Below are positions 1-10,520 of a DNA stretch of 64,000 bases, one piece after another. Location: positions 1,674,001-1,738,000 of the forward strand of contig JAPYXD010000753.1 of the NCBI GenBank assembly GCA_030998225.1, read 5' to 3'. The position numbers and the translations under genes were made by a program. Under the pieces are notes generated by a model. The model was not told where the DNA came from, ran no database searches, and was given only the letters and a program-made list of their open reading frames with translations. The DNA is from Diplolepis rosae. Taxonomy: Eukaryota > Arthropoda > Insecta > Hymenoptera > Diplolepididae. The stretch's first letter is position 1, and the number at the start of each line of letters is the position of its first letter.

Positions 1-1515
1 CGAGAAATTGCTTTTTTGAAGATCAGTAGGGCACAAAAATAACTATTATTTTTAAATTATACTCGAGTGTGAGAAAGTTGATAAAATAATGAGAATCAGC
101 ATGGATGCGAAGTCCGTTTTAGCCTGGACGCGAACCATAATCGATTTCGAATGTCGATAACTGTAGGAAATATATAGGAATCTTCGTGAAATTGCTTTCT
201 TGAAGATCAGGAGGGCAAAAAATAATTATTACACTTAAATTATACTCGAAGGTAAGAAAGTTGATAAAATAATGAGAATCAGCATGGAGACGAAGTCCGC
301 TTCAGCCTGGACGCGAACCATAATCGATTTCAAATGTCGATAACAGTAGGAAATATATAGGAATCTTCGTGAAATTGCTTTCTTGAACATCAGGGGGGAA
401 AAAATAATTATTACACTTGAATTATACTCGAAGGTAAGAAAGTTGATGAAATAATGAGAATCGGCATGGAGACGAAGTCCGCTTTAGCCTAGACGCGAAC
501 CACAATCGATTTCAAATGTCGATAACTGTAGGAATATATAGGAATCTTCGAGAAATTGCTTTTTGAAGATCAGTAGGGCACAAAAATAACTATTATTTTT
601 AAATTATACTCGAGTGTGAGAAAGTTGATAAAATAATGAGAATCAGCATGGAGACGAACCCTGCTTTAGCCTGGACGCGAACCATAATCGATTTCAAATG
701 TCGATAACTGTAGGAAATATATAGGAATCTTCGTGAAATTGCTTTCTTGAACATCAGGGGGGCAAAAAATAATTATTACACTTGAATTATACTCGAGTGT
801 AAGAAAGTTGATAAAATAATGACAATCAGCATGGAGACGAAGTCCGCTTCAGCCTGGACGCGAACCATAATCGATTTCAAATGTCGATAACTGTAGGAAA
901 TATATAGGAATCTTCGTGAAATTGCTTTCTTGAAGATCAGGAGGGCAAAAAATAATTATTACACTTAAATTATACTCGAAGGTAAGAAAGTTGATAAAAT
1001 AATGAGAATCAGCTTGAAGACGAACCCCGCTTTAGCCTGGACGCGAACCATAATCGATTTCGAATGTCGATAACTGTAGGAAATATATAGGAATCTTCGT
1101 GAAATTGCTTTCTTGAACATCAGGAGGGCAAAAAATAATTATTACACTTGAATTATACTCGAGTGTGAGAAAGTTGATAAAATAATGAGAATCAGCATGG
1201 ATGCGAAGTCCGTTTTAGCCTGGACGCGAACCATAATCGATTTCAAATGTCGATAACTGTAGGAAATATATAGGAATCTTCGTGAAATTGCTTTCTTGAA
1301 GATCAGGAGGGCAAAAAATAATTATTACACTTAAATTATACTCGAAGGTAAGAAAGTTGATAAAATAATGAGAATCAGCTTGAAGACGAACCCCGCTTTA
1401 GCCTGGACGCGAACCATAATCGATTTCGAATGTCGATAACTGTAGGAAATATATAGGAATCTTCGTGAAATTGCTTTCTTGAAGATCAGGAGGGCAAAAA
1501 AATAACTATTATTCT
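1..1515. repeat. Tandem satellite array, ~183-bp unit (left block)
   Basis: The same unit restarts at 1, 185, 368, 549, 732, 915, 1098, 1281 and 1464, so the period is 181-184 bp, mostly exactly 183. Each unit carries the recognisable runs GAAATTGCTTTCTTGAA, TTATACTCGA and ACGCGAACCATAATCGATTT. Differences between units are scattered substitutions; two higher-order variants (TAGGGCACAAAAATAACTATT versus GAGGGCAAAAAATAATTATT) alternate irregularly. The array starts before the window. No open reading frame is maintained. It is non-coding satellite DNA. Confidence 0.95.
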
Positions 1516-1517
1516 TA

Positions 1518-1971
1518 CTTTCTAAATCTGAATCAGTGAACGGCTACTGATTCGCAGTAATTATTCACTGATGGCAGCAGCTATAAGTCTTTCACTGAGA
1601 ATCAGTGAAATTCGACAGTTGAATCAGTGAAAAATGACTGATGAATCAGTGAAATAGATTGAACTCACTTATTGAATCAATGAAAGCTTCAGGTCGGAGT
1701 AATAAAACCAGCAATATATTTCAACGATCGATGAATTCGTTTATTTTAGGCTAAACAACACTAAAACGAAATTACGTAATTATTAATATTTTTAAGGGAC
1801 GATAAATCAGTAAAGTGTAGATGAAAGTTTTGAATTCGCGAATTCAAAAGTTATGTTCACGTGACGCGATCATTGATTCCTCAGTGAAATCAAAGCAGGG
1901 CAGTGATACATCAGTTGATATATTTTCACTGATATAATCAGTGACTATTTCACTGATTCAGGTTTAGAGAG
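1518..1971. mobile_element. MITE family A inserted in the satellite (TA target)
   Basis: The ends read CTTTCTAAATCTGAATCAGT and, inverted, ACTGATTCAGGTTTAGAG followed by AG; TA flanks both sides (1516-1517, 1972-1973). The spacing between satellite units here is 640 bp instead of 183, so 457 bp were added, matching the element plus one TA. The interior is full of AATCAGTGAA and TTTCACTGATT words in both orientations. TA duplication and short inverted ends suggest a non-autonomous Tc1/mariner-type element. No coding capacity. Confidence 0.85.
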
Positions 1972-1973
1972 TA

Positions 1974-2510
1974 AATTATACTCGAGTGTGAGAAAGTTGA
2001 TAAAATAATGACAATCAGCATGGAGACGAAGTCCGCTTCAGCCTGGACGCGAACCATAATCGATTTCAAATGTCGATAACTGTAGGAAATATATAGGAAT
2101 CTTCGTGAAATTGCTTTTTTGAACATCAGGAGGGCAAAAAAATAATTATTACACTTAAATTATACTCGAAGGTAAGAAAGTTGATAAAATAATGAGAATC
2201 AGCTTGAAGACGAACCCCGCTTTAGCCTGGACGCGAACCATAATCGATTTCAAATGTCGATAACTGTAGGAAATATATAGGAATCTTCGTGAAATTGCGT
2301 TCTTGAACATCAGGAGGGCAAAAAATAATTATTACACTTAAATTATACTCGAAGGTAAGAAAGTTGATAAAATAATGAGAATCAGAATGGAGGCGAAGTC
2401 CGTTTTAGCCTGGACGCGAACCATAATCGATTTCAAATGTCGATAAATGTAGGAAATATATAGGAATCTTCGTGAAATCACTTTCTTGAACATCAGGAGG
2501 GCAAAACAAA
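1974..2510. repeat. 183-bp satellite array (right block)
   Basis: The array resumes in phase after the MITE, with unit starts at 2104, 2288 and 2471 (184 and 183 bp). The last unit breaks off near 2505, after the GAGGGCAAAA motif, and gives way to unrelated AT-rich sequence. This is the right boundary of the satellite. Confidence 0.93.
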
Positions 2511-2599
2511 TGATTTTTCTCGATTTTTTTATGAAAAGTTGAATGAATAATTACAATAGCTATGTATATTTTACGAAGGCTCTTAAGAAAAGTGTGAAA

Positions 2600-3052
2600 A
2601 TTGACTGATTTAACAGTTTTAACACTGGTGAATCAGTGAAAAGGCAAATCACTGATTGAATCAGTGAAATTTGACTGATTCACTTTAACCTCTTTTTAGT
2701 TGTTTGAAGTACATATAGGTATATCTGAAATACGTTTAACAACATAAAATATGTTTGAAAAAGTCTAGAGTCCAGCATGCAAATGCGATATCGATAATCT
2801 TTTGTTTTCTTGCCGCGCGCAATTTTTAAAATGCTCATCCTTTTTGAAAAGCAATCAAAAGAAAGATATACAAAAAAATACAAAGTAACAAATAAGTAAC
2901 TGAAAAAAAGTAACCGGTTACTGGGAAAATAGTAACTAAATTACGTTACAATTATTTTTTCCGAAAAGTAACGAAGTTTTTGAAAAAGTTACAAGTACCT
3001 TAATTTTAAAGTAACTTCGTTACTTTTAACGAGTTACTACTCAACACTGGTT
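2600..3052. repeat. MITE-A remnant followed by a GTAAC-rich repeat
   Basis: 2600-2695 has the internal words of MITE family A (AATCAGTGAAA, TTTGACTGATTC, and the CCTCTTTTTAG motif shared with other copies) but neither terminal repeat. 2880-3052 is dense in GTAAC and GTTAC and closes with ACTACTCAACACTG. That terminal form (CAGTGTTG read inward on the minus strand) resembles the end of many hAT-type non-autonomous elements; the other end is not found. Family assignment is inference. Confidence 0.5.
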
Positions 3053-3266
3053 TTTAAACAGTTTCCATCTAGACGGAGAACTAAAGAGCTCGATCGGTGA
3101 CAGATTCCGGCAATAAAGTCCTCGAGTAAAGTTTCCAAAATTAAAATTGGTTCGGAATCAATATTATTGTTATTAAAAATTATTTGGACATCTTTTGAAA
3201 ATTTTTCTCTGTCGGTTTAATTACAATTTATTAAGTTTTGTCTGTGTTATCCTGTTGTTTATATAT

Positions 3267-3306
<40 letters not shown>

Positions 3307-3722
3307 TTTTTGAGCTTAATGACTTTTTATTTTAATCTTTTATAGAAATTTTGAATTAATCTTTTAATTTATGGCACTTAACCCATATGAGGCCGAAAAA
3401 TTTTGCTTTTTTTCTTTTTTACGTTTTACTCTATCTACCATTGGTAACTTTTGAATGAATAAAATAAGAAGAAACTGACCCTATGACAAAAACAACAAAA
3501 ATTAGTGTAAAATGATTTAACTCTTCAAAGTAGACTCAGTCTTGTTGATCAATCTTGTTCTACTGTCGGACTAAGTAGATAAAGCCGTCCTGAGTCAGCC
3601 CGGAAACACGATAAGCATATATTGATGATTGTTGGCAAGTATTATCTCTTTCAAGGTAATTCCTTTTGTATAAATAATTTAATTAATTAAGGGTGATTCA
3701 AAATCAAACAATTCATACTCAT
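3053..3722. other. Unassigned AT-rich spacer with a (TA)n microsatellite
   Basis: No coding signal on either strand. A (TA)17 run occupies 3271-3304. The rest is AT-rich sequence without a recognised repeat. Confidence 0.7.
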
Positions 3723-3929
3723 TTATTTTTTCTTTAAAACTTGAAAATTAATGGATCTGACACATTTTTATAATTAATATTTCCATATATATATATGGAA
3801 ATATTAATTATAAAAATGTAATATTAATAATTAATAATTAATAATTAATATTTCTATATATATATATGGAAATATTAATTATAAAAATGTGTCAGATCCA
3901 TTAATTTTCAAGTTTTAAAGAAAAAATAA
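3723..3929. repeat. 207-bp palindromic hairpin
   Basis: The left arm begins TTATTTTTTCTTTAAAACTT and the right arm ends with its exact complement at 3929. Arms of about 80 bp include GGATCTGACACATTTTTATA and its inverse. Each arm also contains a small palindrome, CCATATATATATATGG, so the structure is a hairpin within a hairpin. The centre is TAATAATTAATAATTAAT. Probably a foldback MITE; no clear target duplication was found. Confidence 0.8.
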
Positions 3930-4560
3930 TAATAGAATGTTGATTTTTCAGATATTCTTTGAAGCGGTCCCTGAAAATTGATTTTGTGCTGATACATCTG
4001 TCGTGATGTGACGTAAGACGTCACGTGATCAAGCGGGGTACTTTGAGTGCAAAACAAGCCATAGAACACGCTGGGCTGAAGAGATAATATCGCCTGGAGC
4101 TCTGATATTTAATATCGTCTTGAATATGATTAGAACCATCTTAAATCTCTAGTAAGATCTTAAACATCGTTAAGGTTCAATTTCAAAGAGGAAAGGTAGA
4201 AGCAATTATTGAGAAACTGCTAGAATATTACGTAGAATTTTTTTCCTTTAAGTTTATCTTTAATAATTTAAAATTATTCTTTTCTCTGAAACTCAAATTC
4301 CAGTTTTGAATATTTCACATTTCTTGAATTTTCACAAACTTAAACCAGTCAAATTTCACTGGTCCAATCAGTGAAAATTAACTGATTCAGCAGTGAAAAA
4401 TATTTTTCCACGGACAAATCAGTGAAAATTAACTGATTTAGCAGTGCAATGGCAATTGGCTGATTAAATCAGTGAAAATTTGACTGATTCAGACTTAGAG
4501 AGTGGAAACTATAGTTCAGGAAAACTGGCGCAGTACTAAAGTATTATTTTACACCGAAAA
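3930..4560. other. Unassigned sequence with a 3' MITE-A fragment
   Basis: 3930-4320 has no gene signal. 4322-4502 carries MITE-A internal words and ends with the family terminus GACTGATTCAGACTTAGAGAG, so a degraded copy is present; its left end is too diverged to fix (a TTCTCTGAAACTCAAATTCC stretch at about 4277 may be it). Confidence 0.5.
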
Positions 4561-4562
4561 TG

Positions 4563-4925
4563 GAATTCGAACTATAATTTTATTAAAAAAGCACAGTTAT
4601 TCAAATATTGATTATTACATCTAGTTCGAAAAAATAATTAATTATTTCCATGATTTGTTAATAAAATAATATTTAATTAGTTAATTGAGTTCGAAACTGC
4701 AAATTAAAATAATATTTAATATTTATTATTTTTATATTATTTAATATTTAATATTTTTACATAAAATATAATAAACATTTAATTTCAAAATATTAAGTAT
4801 AATTTAAAAATTTTTAAGAATTTGAAATCTTTCTGTGGAAAAAAAGACGCTTTCGACTGCACTGGGATTCGAGCCCAGGTCTTTCGATTGCTGGCCGATA
4901 ATGTAGGCAGTGGCAAAAATTTCAA
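4563..4925 (-). mobile_element. tRNA-related SINE-like repeat
   Basis: On the minus strand a box-B-like motif GGGCTCGAATCCC lies at 4864-4876, downstream of ACTGCCTACATTATCGGCC. That leader recurs at 56592-56610, and the following segment TTTCTGTGGAAAAA plus ACGCTTTCGACTG recurs at 56731-56760 and, diverged, near 8095. The AT-rich body 4563-4790 recurs in inverted orientation at about 61700-61925 (shared word ACAGTTATTCAAATAT). This fits a tRNA-headed SINE with an AT-rich tail, but cloverleaf pairing is poor, so it is not a functional tRNA. Confidence 0.5.
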
Positions 4926-5950
4926 ATTCAACTAATTAATTTGAAATAATTTAAAAATATTATTATTATTAGGCGGTTCCGTTTTTTTCACCAGTAATAA
5001 CGCTTCAGAGCAGAGGCCGTAACTGCGCGCGCTGGAGTTTCGGAGCAGGTATACGTATATATATAGCTGTTTTATGTTTATACCGGCGTCTATATATATA
5101 TATAAAGATACACACTAAAAGCGTTATTTTTCACTACATAAGCCAACGGACTCTCCAGGCAACCATTAATATTTATGATTTTTCATTTAAAAAAACTTTA
5201 AACGCGTTTTACTCAAAACGACATTTTTGCACTCTGCGTAAATGATAACTCAAAAATGGCTTAATAAATCGACTTACAATTTTTACACAATATCCAGCAC
5301 ACTTATGACTATAGCGCGAACCTCGATCATGTTAAAATTTCCGACTCTAACCTATAATTTTACCTTATTTATAGCTCAAAAAAACCTGTTTTTTACACTT
5401 TTGAAAAAACGCCGCCATTTTGTCAATTTTTAAGGAAATTCGAAACTGGAGGTTTGAGCTGAAGCGACGAGGTCACAGATTAAGAATTTTTGTCGATTTT
5501 CTGTTTCAGATGTCCACGAGGGTCGGAATCACACACGTAAGCAGATCGAAAATGTGTCAAGTCGGTGTAAAAGCACTTTTATAAATGAAAATGAAAAGTT
5601 TGCTTAATTATATGCAATAGTTTTTGGGAAAAAAAATGTTGAAAGTTCCCTTTTTTCTCGGCCTTACTTTATAGAAGGCCCCTTAAATTCTGATTGGGAA
5701 AGTTTCAACAGCGGTATATAACCTTTATATAACACTCTTATGTCACTCTTGCAAACGTAATTTAAATCGAATGCTTTGAAATATTAACGTAACAGCAGTT
5801 CCTACTCAAAATGTCCCGTTACGTTACTCTATTATGATACATTGTTACAGAGCCAGTTACACTTTTGTTATGAAACTGTTATATTATCCATTTAGCTGGA
5901 AAAGTAAGTATGTGTTTTTTTCCCATTGGTTATTTTCCTTGTATGGTTTA
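4926..5950. other. Transposon-derived AT-rich sequence, no gene
   Basis: 5195-5240 contains AAACTTTAAACGCGTTTTACTCAAAAC, a word seen again near 13845, 15778, 18955 and 19955 inside repeats, which marks this stretch as old transposon sequence. Two TA-rich blocks (5045-5060, 5090-5104) flank a short unique core. GTTAC words occur at 5770-5880. Open frames are short and without codon structure. Confidence 0.5.
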
Positions 5951-6170
5951 CTCTCTAAATCTGAATCAGTCAAATTTTCACTGATTGAATCAGTGATTTG
6001 CCTTTTCACTAATTCATCAGTGAAAAAATATTTTTCACTGTTAAATCAGTCAATTTACACTGAAATAATCAGTGAAATTTGACTGATTTACAGTAACCTC
6101 TTTTTAGCTATTTGAATCAGTCAAATTTTACTGATAATCAGTAGATTTTGACTGATTCAAATTTAGAGAG
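5951..6170. mobile_element. MITE family A (TA-flanked)
   Basis: Starts CTCTCTAAATCTGAATCAGT and ends with the inverse ATTTAGAGAG; TA on each side (5949-5950, 6171-6172). The interior is CAGTGAAA/TTTCACTG words. 220 bp, non-coding. Confidence 0.88.
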
Positions 6171-6758
6171 TATAGTGTGGAGAGGAAAAAAGAAAACGAA
6201 GTTTCAATTGAGATTGGCGTCACTAAGCGCGGGAACGACTCACATACCGTGCGAAATAAACGCCATGGATGAAAGAGGACCAAGCAAAAGGGCGCGGCAC
6301 AGTTCTGCCCAAACTGGCTGGTGGTCCCAAAGTACCAAGCCGCCGCTACGAATCGCCACAGGCTCACACGCCATTTCCGAGCCTCGCCTTTCAAGCCGGA
6401 ATAATCTCCTCTGTCTTTTCTCTTTGTCGATTCGGCAGGTCGCTTCTAGCGCCAAACACCGAGATTACGGATTTGCAAATAAAGGCGAACTAGGAACCTT
6501 AAGAGATCTTTTTTCTTTACCAAAAACTTTCCACGAAATTCACAAAACTTGGCAAACTTCAAACAATAAAACGCTGTCTAACACTTTCGTATTTACCTTC
6601 CATTGATCATAGTATTTTATCCTTTGTGAATGAAGGCTTGACAAATTCTTCTTTATCATGAATAACAATTTGAATTTCGAGTTATCTTGAAATGCTTGGG
6701 AATGATAAATTATTTATTTTCAATTTTTAGGGAATCTTATAATTTTTATCATTGTGTA
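6171..6758. other. GC-richer unique island
   Basis: 6180-6480 is clearly less AT-rich than its surroundings and not seen elsewhere in the window. Overlapping open frames exist on both strands (6128-6606), but none has a recognisable domain, and opposite frames being open at once is what a GC-richer patch gives by chance. A conserved non-coding block, promoter or small exon are all possible. Function unknown. Confidence 0.4.
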
Positions 6759-7030
6759 CTCTCTAAATATAAATCAGTCAAATTTTGACTGATTGAATCA
6801 GTGATATGCCATTTCATTGATTCATCAGTGGAAATATATTTTTCATTCTTAAATCAGTTAATTTTTACTGATTCATCAGTGGAAAAAATCTTTTTCACTG
6901 TTAAATCAGTTAATTTTCACTGAAGTAATCAGTGAAATTTGACTAATTCTCAGTAACCTCTTTTTAGCTATTTGAATCAGTCAAATTTCACTGGTAGTCA
7001 GTAAATTTTGACTGATTTAGATTTAGAGAG
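6759..7030. mobile_element. MITE family A (TA-flanked)
   Basis: Begins CTCTCTAAATATAAATCAGT, ends GATTTAGATTTAGAGAG, with TA on each side (6757-6758, 7031-7032). The internal motif CCTCTTTTTAGCTATTTGAA is shared with the copies at 5951 and 41290. 272 bp. Confidence 0.88.
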
Positions 7031-8035
7031 TAGAGAACGAGTTTAGATAGCAGGTATAAAAACTTCGAAAACTTCCACAAAATCTTTTTCTTGTTGGTGC
7101 AAAACTGCAGCAAAGGATAGAATTACTGAATTTGGAATTTATTTCTTAGTTTAAAATGTTAAATAACAGGGAAAGTGATAAACTCGACATAAACTAGGCA
7201 GCACCCTGATATCGAAAAATTTGATTTGAAAGAGCCTCTATGATAAAAAAAATTAAATTGAACCAAGTCAAATCTCAACTGATTCCTAGTGAGGAAAATA
7301 TCTAAGTTCTCGATCGGTTTCCTATTTAGTAACGAGTGTGGAAAACGAATTACTAATCAGGCCTCATTTCACTAAAAACTCATCACAAAAACCTCGGCAT
7401 GCCTAATTTCTTAAAAAATGAGACAAAAACTAGACAGCGCCATGTTAGAGGCAAATTTATTTACAACATTCTAGTTAATTTTCTGTAATGATATTCGTCT
7501 TCGACAAAAGTGTCTTCTGGCTCTGGTCAGCTTTCCTACTCAGCCCCCTATGTGAAACTTTAAGGTTTTAATAAAATGTGTTCAAAATTGCTTTTACGAC
7601 GTTCATTATCAAGCATTTAAGATTTTCGATATAAAGATTGAAGGATATTTTTGGTCAAAGATAACAACGTTGAAAACATTAGGCGATGAATGTAAATGTA
7701 TCAATAAGAACTGGATTTAAATAGTTTAAATATAACGATGTCATAAAAAGTATTTAACAAATGCTTCATTTTTCATTATTTTTCCTCTTATTTCTTTCTA
7801 ATTAATTGACTACACTGAATAAAATGTGAAAAATGTGAATAAAATCTGGAGGCCATTTTATCGTGTTGTCCCTAGTTTCCACATAACCTCAAAATTTTCG
7901 AATTTTGAAATAAAATTCTTTTTTTTTTAACCACATGATTTAAAAAAAATTAAAAATAGGGAAGAAGCATAGTTTGACGTGTTTTGTGTTGAGTTTTTTA
8001 GAACATTTCTGTAACTTTCTAATAATTTACATGTT
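7031..8035. other. Unassigned sequence with a dispersed repeat
   Basis: No gene signal. 7600-7795 is a diverged direct-orientation copy of 62005-62200; shared words include TATCAATAAGAACTG, AAGATTGAAGGA and TTAACAAATG. The nature of that repeat is unknown. Confidence 0.55.
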
Positions 8036-8110
8036 TAAAAAAAATTCGACCGGCAATCGAAAGGTCCTGAGCTCGATACCCAGCGGAGTGGAAGCGTTCT
8101 TTTTTCACAG
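8036..8110 (+). mobile_element. SINE-like head fragment
   Basis: GGCAATCGAAAGGTCCTGAG and GAGCTCGATACCC (8069-8081, box-B-like) are followed by GCGTTCTTTTTTCACAGAAA, the same order as in the minus-strand copy at 4836-4890. A short, diverged copy of the same tRNA-related family. Confidence 0.45.
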
Positions 8111-8262
8111 AAAAAATTGTTAAAAAAATGTATCTTCTTCCAAATATCTCAAAAAGGAATGAAATTCGTAGCCTTTTTTGAAGCAAACGATTTTTTATAT
8201 TTTTACGCTTATCTTGTTTATTTTATTTCTAATAGTGCTTTTTTGAAAACAAAACATAAAAT

Positions 8263-8960
8263 ATACACTACCGGTCAGAATTGTGGGACCACCTGTTTTT
8301 CGATGATTGCTTAAATTATCTTAATTTTAATTCTGCAAGTGATGAAATTTGTACTCTTAATAAAGTGTACGCCATCTAAATTATCTTTAAAATTATTCAA
8401 GAATGAAGTCGTTTTGTTAAATTTTGAAGAAGTTATTGCAAAGAAAGTCCAAATTTCAATGTTTTCTTAAATTTTAAATAACTTTCAAAATAATCAACAT
8501 TTTTAATGTTCTTGAGCTCATTTTAAAGCTAAATTGCTGCAAAATCGATCCAAAGTATTAGAAATAATGTGTAATTTTTTTCTTGCATAACGCAAAGAGT
8601 TTAAATTGTAACAAAAAAATAGGGGAAATTTGAAAACATTCCATCTGTAGGTAAATCGTAATAAAGATTGTATGAATATATATTTTGAGGGGAGTTTATA
8701 AAAATTCATGATTATATGTTTTATATATCTTATAAAAATGTTTTTCTTAGAAAAAGCATTATTGGAATTTTTCCAACTTTTTTATTTGAACTTTAACCTC
8801 GTGCACTATGTAAAAAAAAAATTACACATTAATGCTAATAATTTGGATCGATTTTATAGCAATTTAGCTACAAATTGGTCCAAGAACATTAAAAAATGTT
8901 TTTACCTCATTTAGACAAATAATTTTTCATCTCAAGGTTTTTTTCATTTTTCACATATTT
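8263..8960. mobile_element. Tc1-type element end plus long inverted repeat
   Basis: TA followed by CACTACCGGTCAGAATTGTG and GGACCACC at 8265-8293 is the kind of terminus found on Tc1-like transposons. The matching inverted end is not found downstream, so one end is lost. 8525-8580 (AAGCTAAATTGCTGCAAAAT, CGATCCAAAG) reappears inverted at 8810-8875, giving a large hairpin. No transposase domain is seen. A decayed non-autonomous Tc1-like element is the best guess. Confidence 0.5.
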
Positions 8961-9760
8961 TGTTTAAATAATGGAATTTTTGGATTTTAATCGTATTTTT
9001 TAAAATTAAAATGAAAAATATACGTTTTATCAGAAATTATATCAGAAATAATTTCTAGACCTTATTGAAATGAACAATTTAGAAAAGTTACGTTTTTTTC
9101 GTATTTTACATATTATTGTTAAAGAATTGAATTTTGGATTTTTAATAGTATTTTTTTAAATTACAAAGAAAAATATACATCTTATAAAAAAAAGTTGCGA
9201 TTTGAACTTGTAGATATTTATGTAGCAAACAATTTTGTATCATAACTTTCTTTTCGTATTTCGTATAATTTAACTGAAAAATGAAACTTAGATATTGACT
9301 TTTTCAAATTTTAACATAATGTAATTTCCCTGATTTTTGTTGAATCAAAAAAAGTTATTAGGCTAATAAGTAGAGATTTATGAGAACTATTAGAAACCAG
9401 TATTGGAATTTTGTATTTTTTTACAAAGTTTTTTTCAAAAACACAAAAAATGCTCCCATTTTGACAATTTTGGTCGAATGAACCTAAATAACGGACTTGT
9501 CCTTACTTTTTCAGCTTCAATAAAGTATGCCAAAGTTCAATTCAATCCGATAATTCTATCGAGAGTTATCGAGTATACGACCTACAGACAGTCAAACACT
9601 TTTGTAAAAACCGTTTGTTTTTTTACTCAAAGTATCTCAAAACGTAAAGATTTGATAAAAATTTTGAAAGTCATTTTTCACATAAAACATACCTCCTCAT
9701 TTATGATAAGAATGAAAAAAATCATGTGATTAAAAAAAAGAATTTTTTCTCAAGATTCGA
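8930..9760 (-). mobile_element. Diverged copy of the 15613-17694 element (inverted)
   Basis: Read on the minus strand this stretch follows the order of 15940-16890: the block ending AAAATTTTGAAAGTCATTTTT, the TCTATCGAGAGTTATCG block, the sequence coding for LVLTFSA, then repeated diverged segments with cgtatttt/acatattttg words. It is the same repeat family as the inner TTAA element, here without terminal repeats. The plus-strand open frame 9403-9729 (108 codons) is discussed in the findings. Confidence 0.6.
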
Positions 9761-10520
9761 AAATTTTGAGGTTATGTGAAAACTAACGTCAACACGATAA
9801 AACGGCCTTCGGACTCGTGACCAGCAGGTCAAAATCCATAGGAAATAATGGGTCTCGTTTCTAGCTCAAAACACTTTTTTTTGTGGGGCTGTGTAATCTC
9901 GTAAAATTTGCCTCATTAATTTTCTCCGTGTAAGACTAATAAGAAATTCCACTGCTCGTTTCCGCTTTTTGTGTCGGAACTTATTTTAATTAGAAGGAGT
10001 TCATGGCGTTATCGAACTACTCGTTGGCCCCCACCCTTTCCCTACAATTTCACTCGCCCTCTTGGGCCTCTTCTTGACGCACATCCGTGGAGCCGGCAAG
10101 GAATGCGGTCCTACGGGCCCACGGGGTTGCGTGGCTTTGTAGATGTGCAAAACAGGGGCGTAATCCGAAATATCTTCTCGGGACGAAAAGGGCTTATTTT
10201 GAGGTCGTTACCAGTAAAGCAATACCATCAAAGCAAGAAAATCGCGTACGTACAGGACAGCGGCGTGTCTGTTACTTGAAGTACCTGTAATTAAGTAGAC
10301 GTCTAATCAAGGCAGCGGCGGGAATCTCCCAAGGTAGGCAAAAGAGGAGAGGGGATTTTGGGTAAGAATGTGGGTTTACGGCCCTGGTGCGAAGCCGAGG
10401 AAAGGGATCGACTCCAGAAGAGAGAATAAGGAGAGATCGAGCACTGGTCCTCTGAGAATTCTCTCCTTGTCGAAATTCCCCCTCCCACTCTCACTGCCCT
10501 AATAGGGTCGTAAATCGGTC
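9761..10520. other. GC-richer unique island of unknown role
   Basis: 9960-10500 contrasts sharply with the AT-rich flanks and does not recur here. One plus-strand frame reads a hydrophobic stretch SLALLGLFLTHIRG and then KECGPTGPRGC before a TAG near 10140; splice-like signals are present (TTTTAATTAG at about 9980, GTAGATG at about 10138). This could be an exon of a secreted peptide gene or a regulatory island; no family is recognised. The other two frames are also partly open, so coding status is unproven. Confidence 0.35.

Noticed and set aside
1..2510. CRISPR-like regularly spaced repeats
   Set aside because: The spacing is a continuous 183-bp satellite with no unique spacers, in eukaryotic DNA.
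6128..6606. Overlapping frames on both strands (88 and 152 codons)
   Set aside because: Open on both strands at once, no recognisable domain, and the 152-codon frame begins inside a MITE. Kept only as a GC-richer island.
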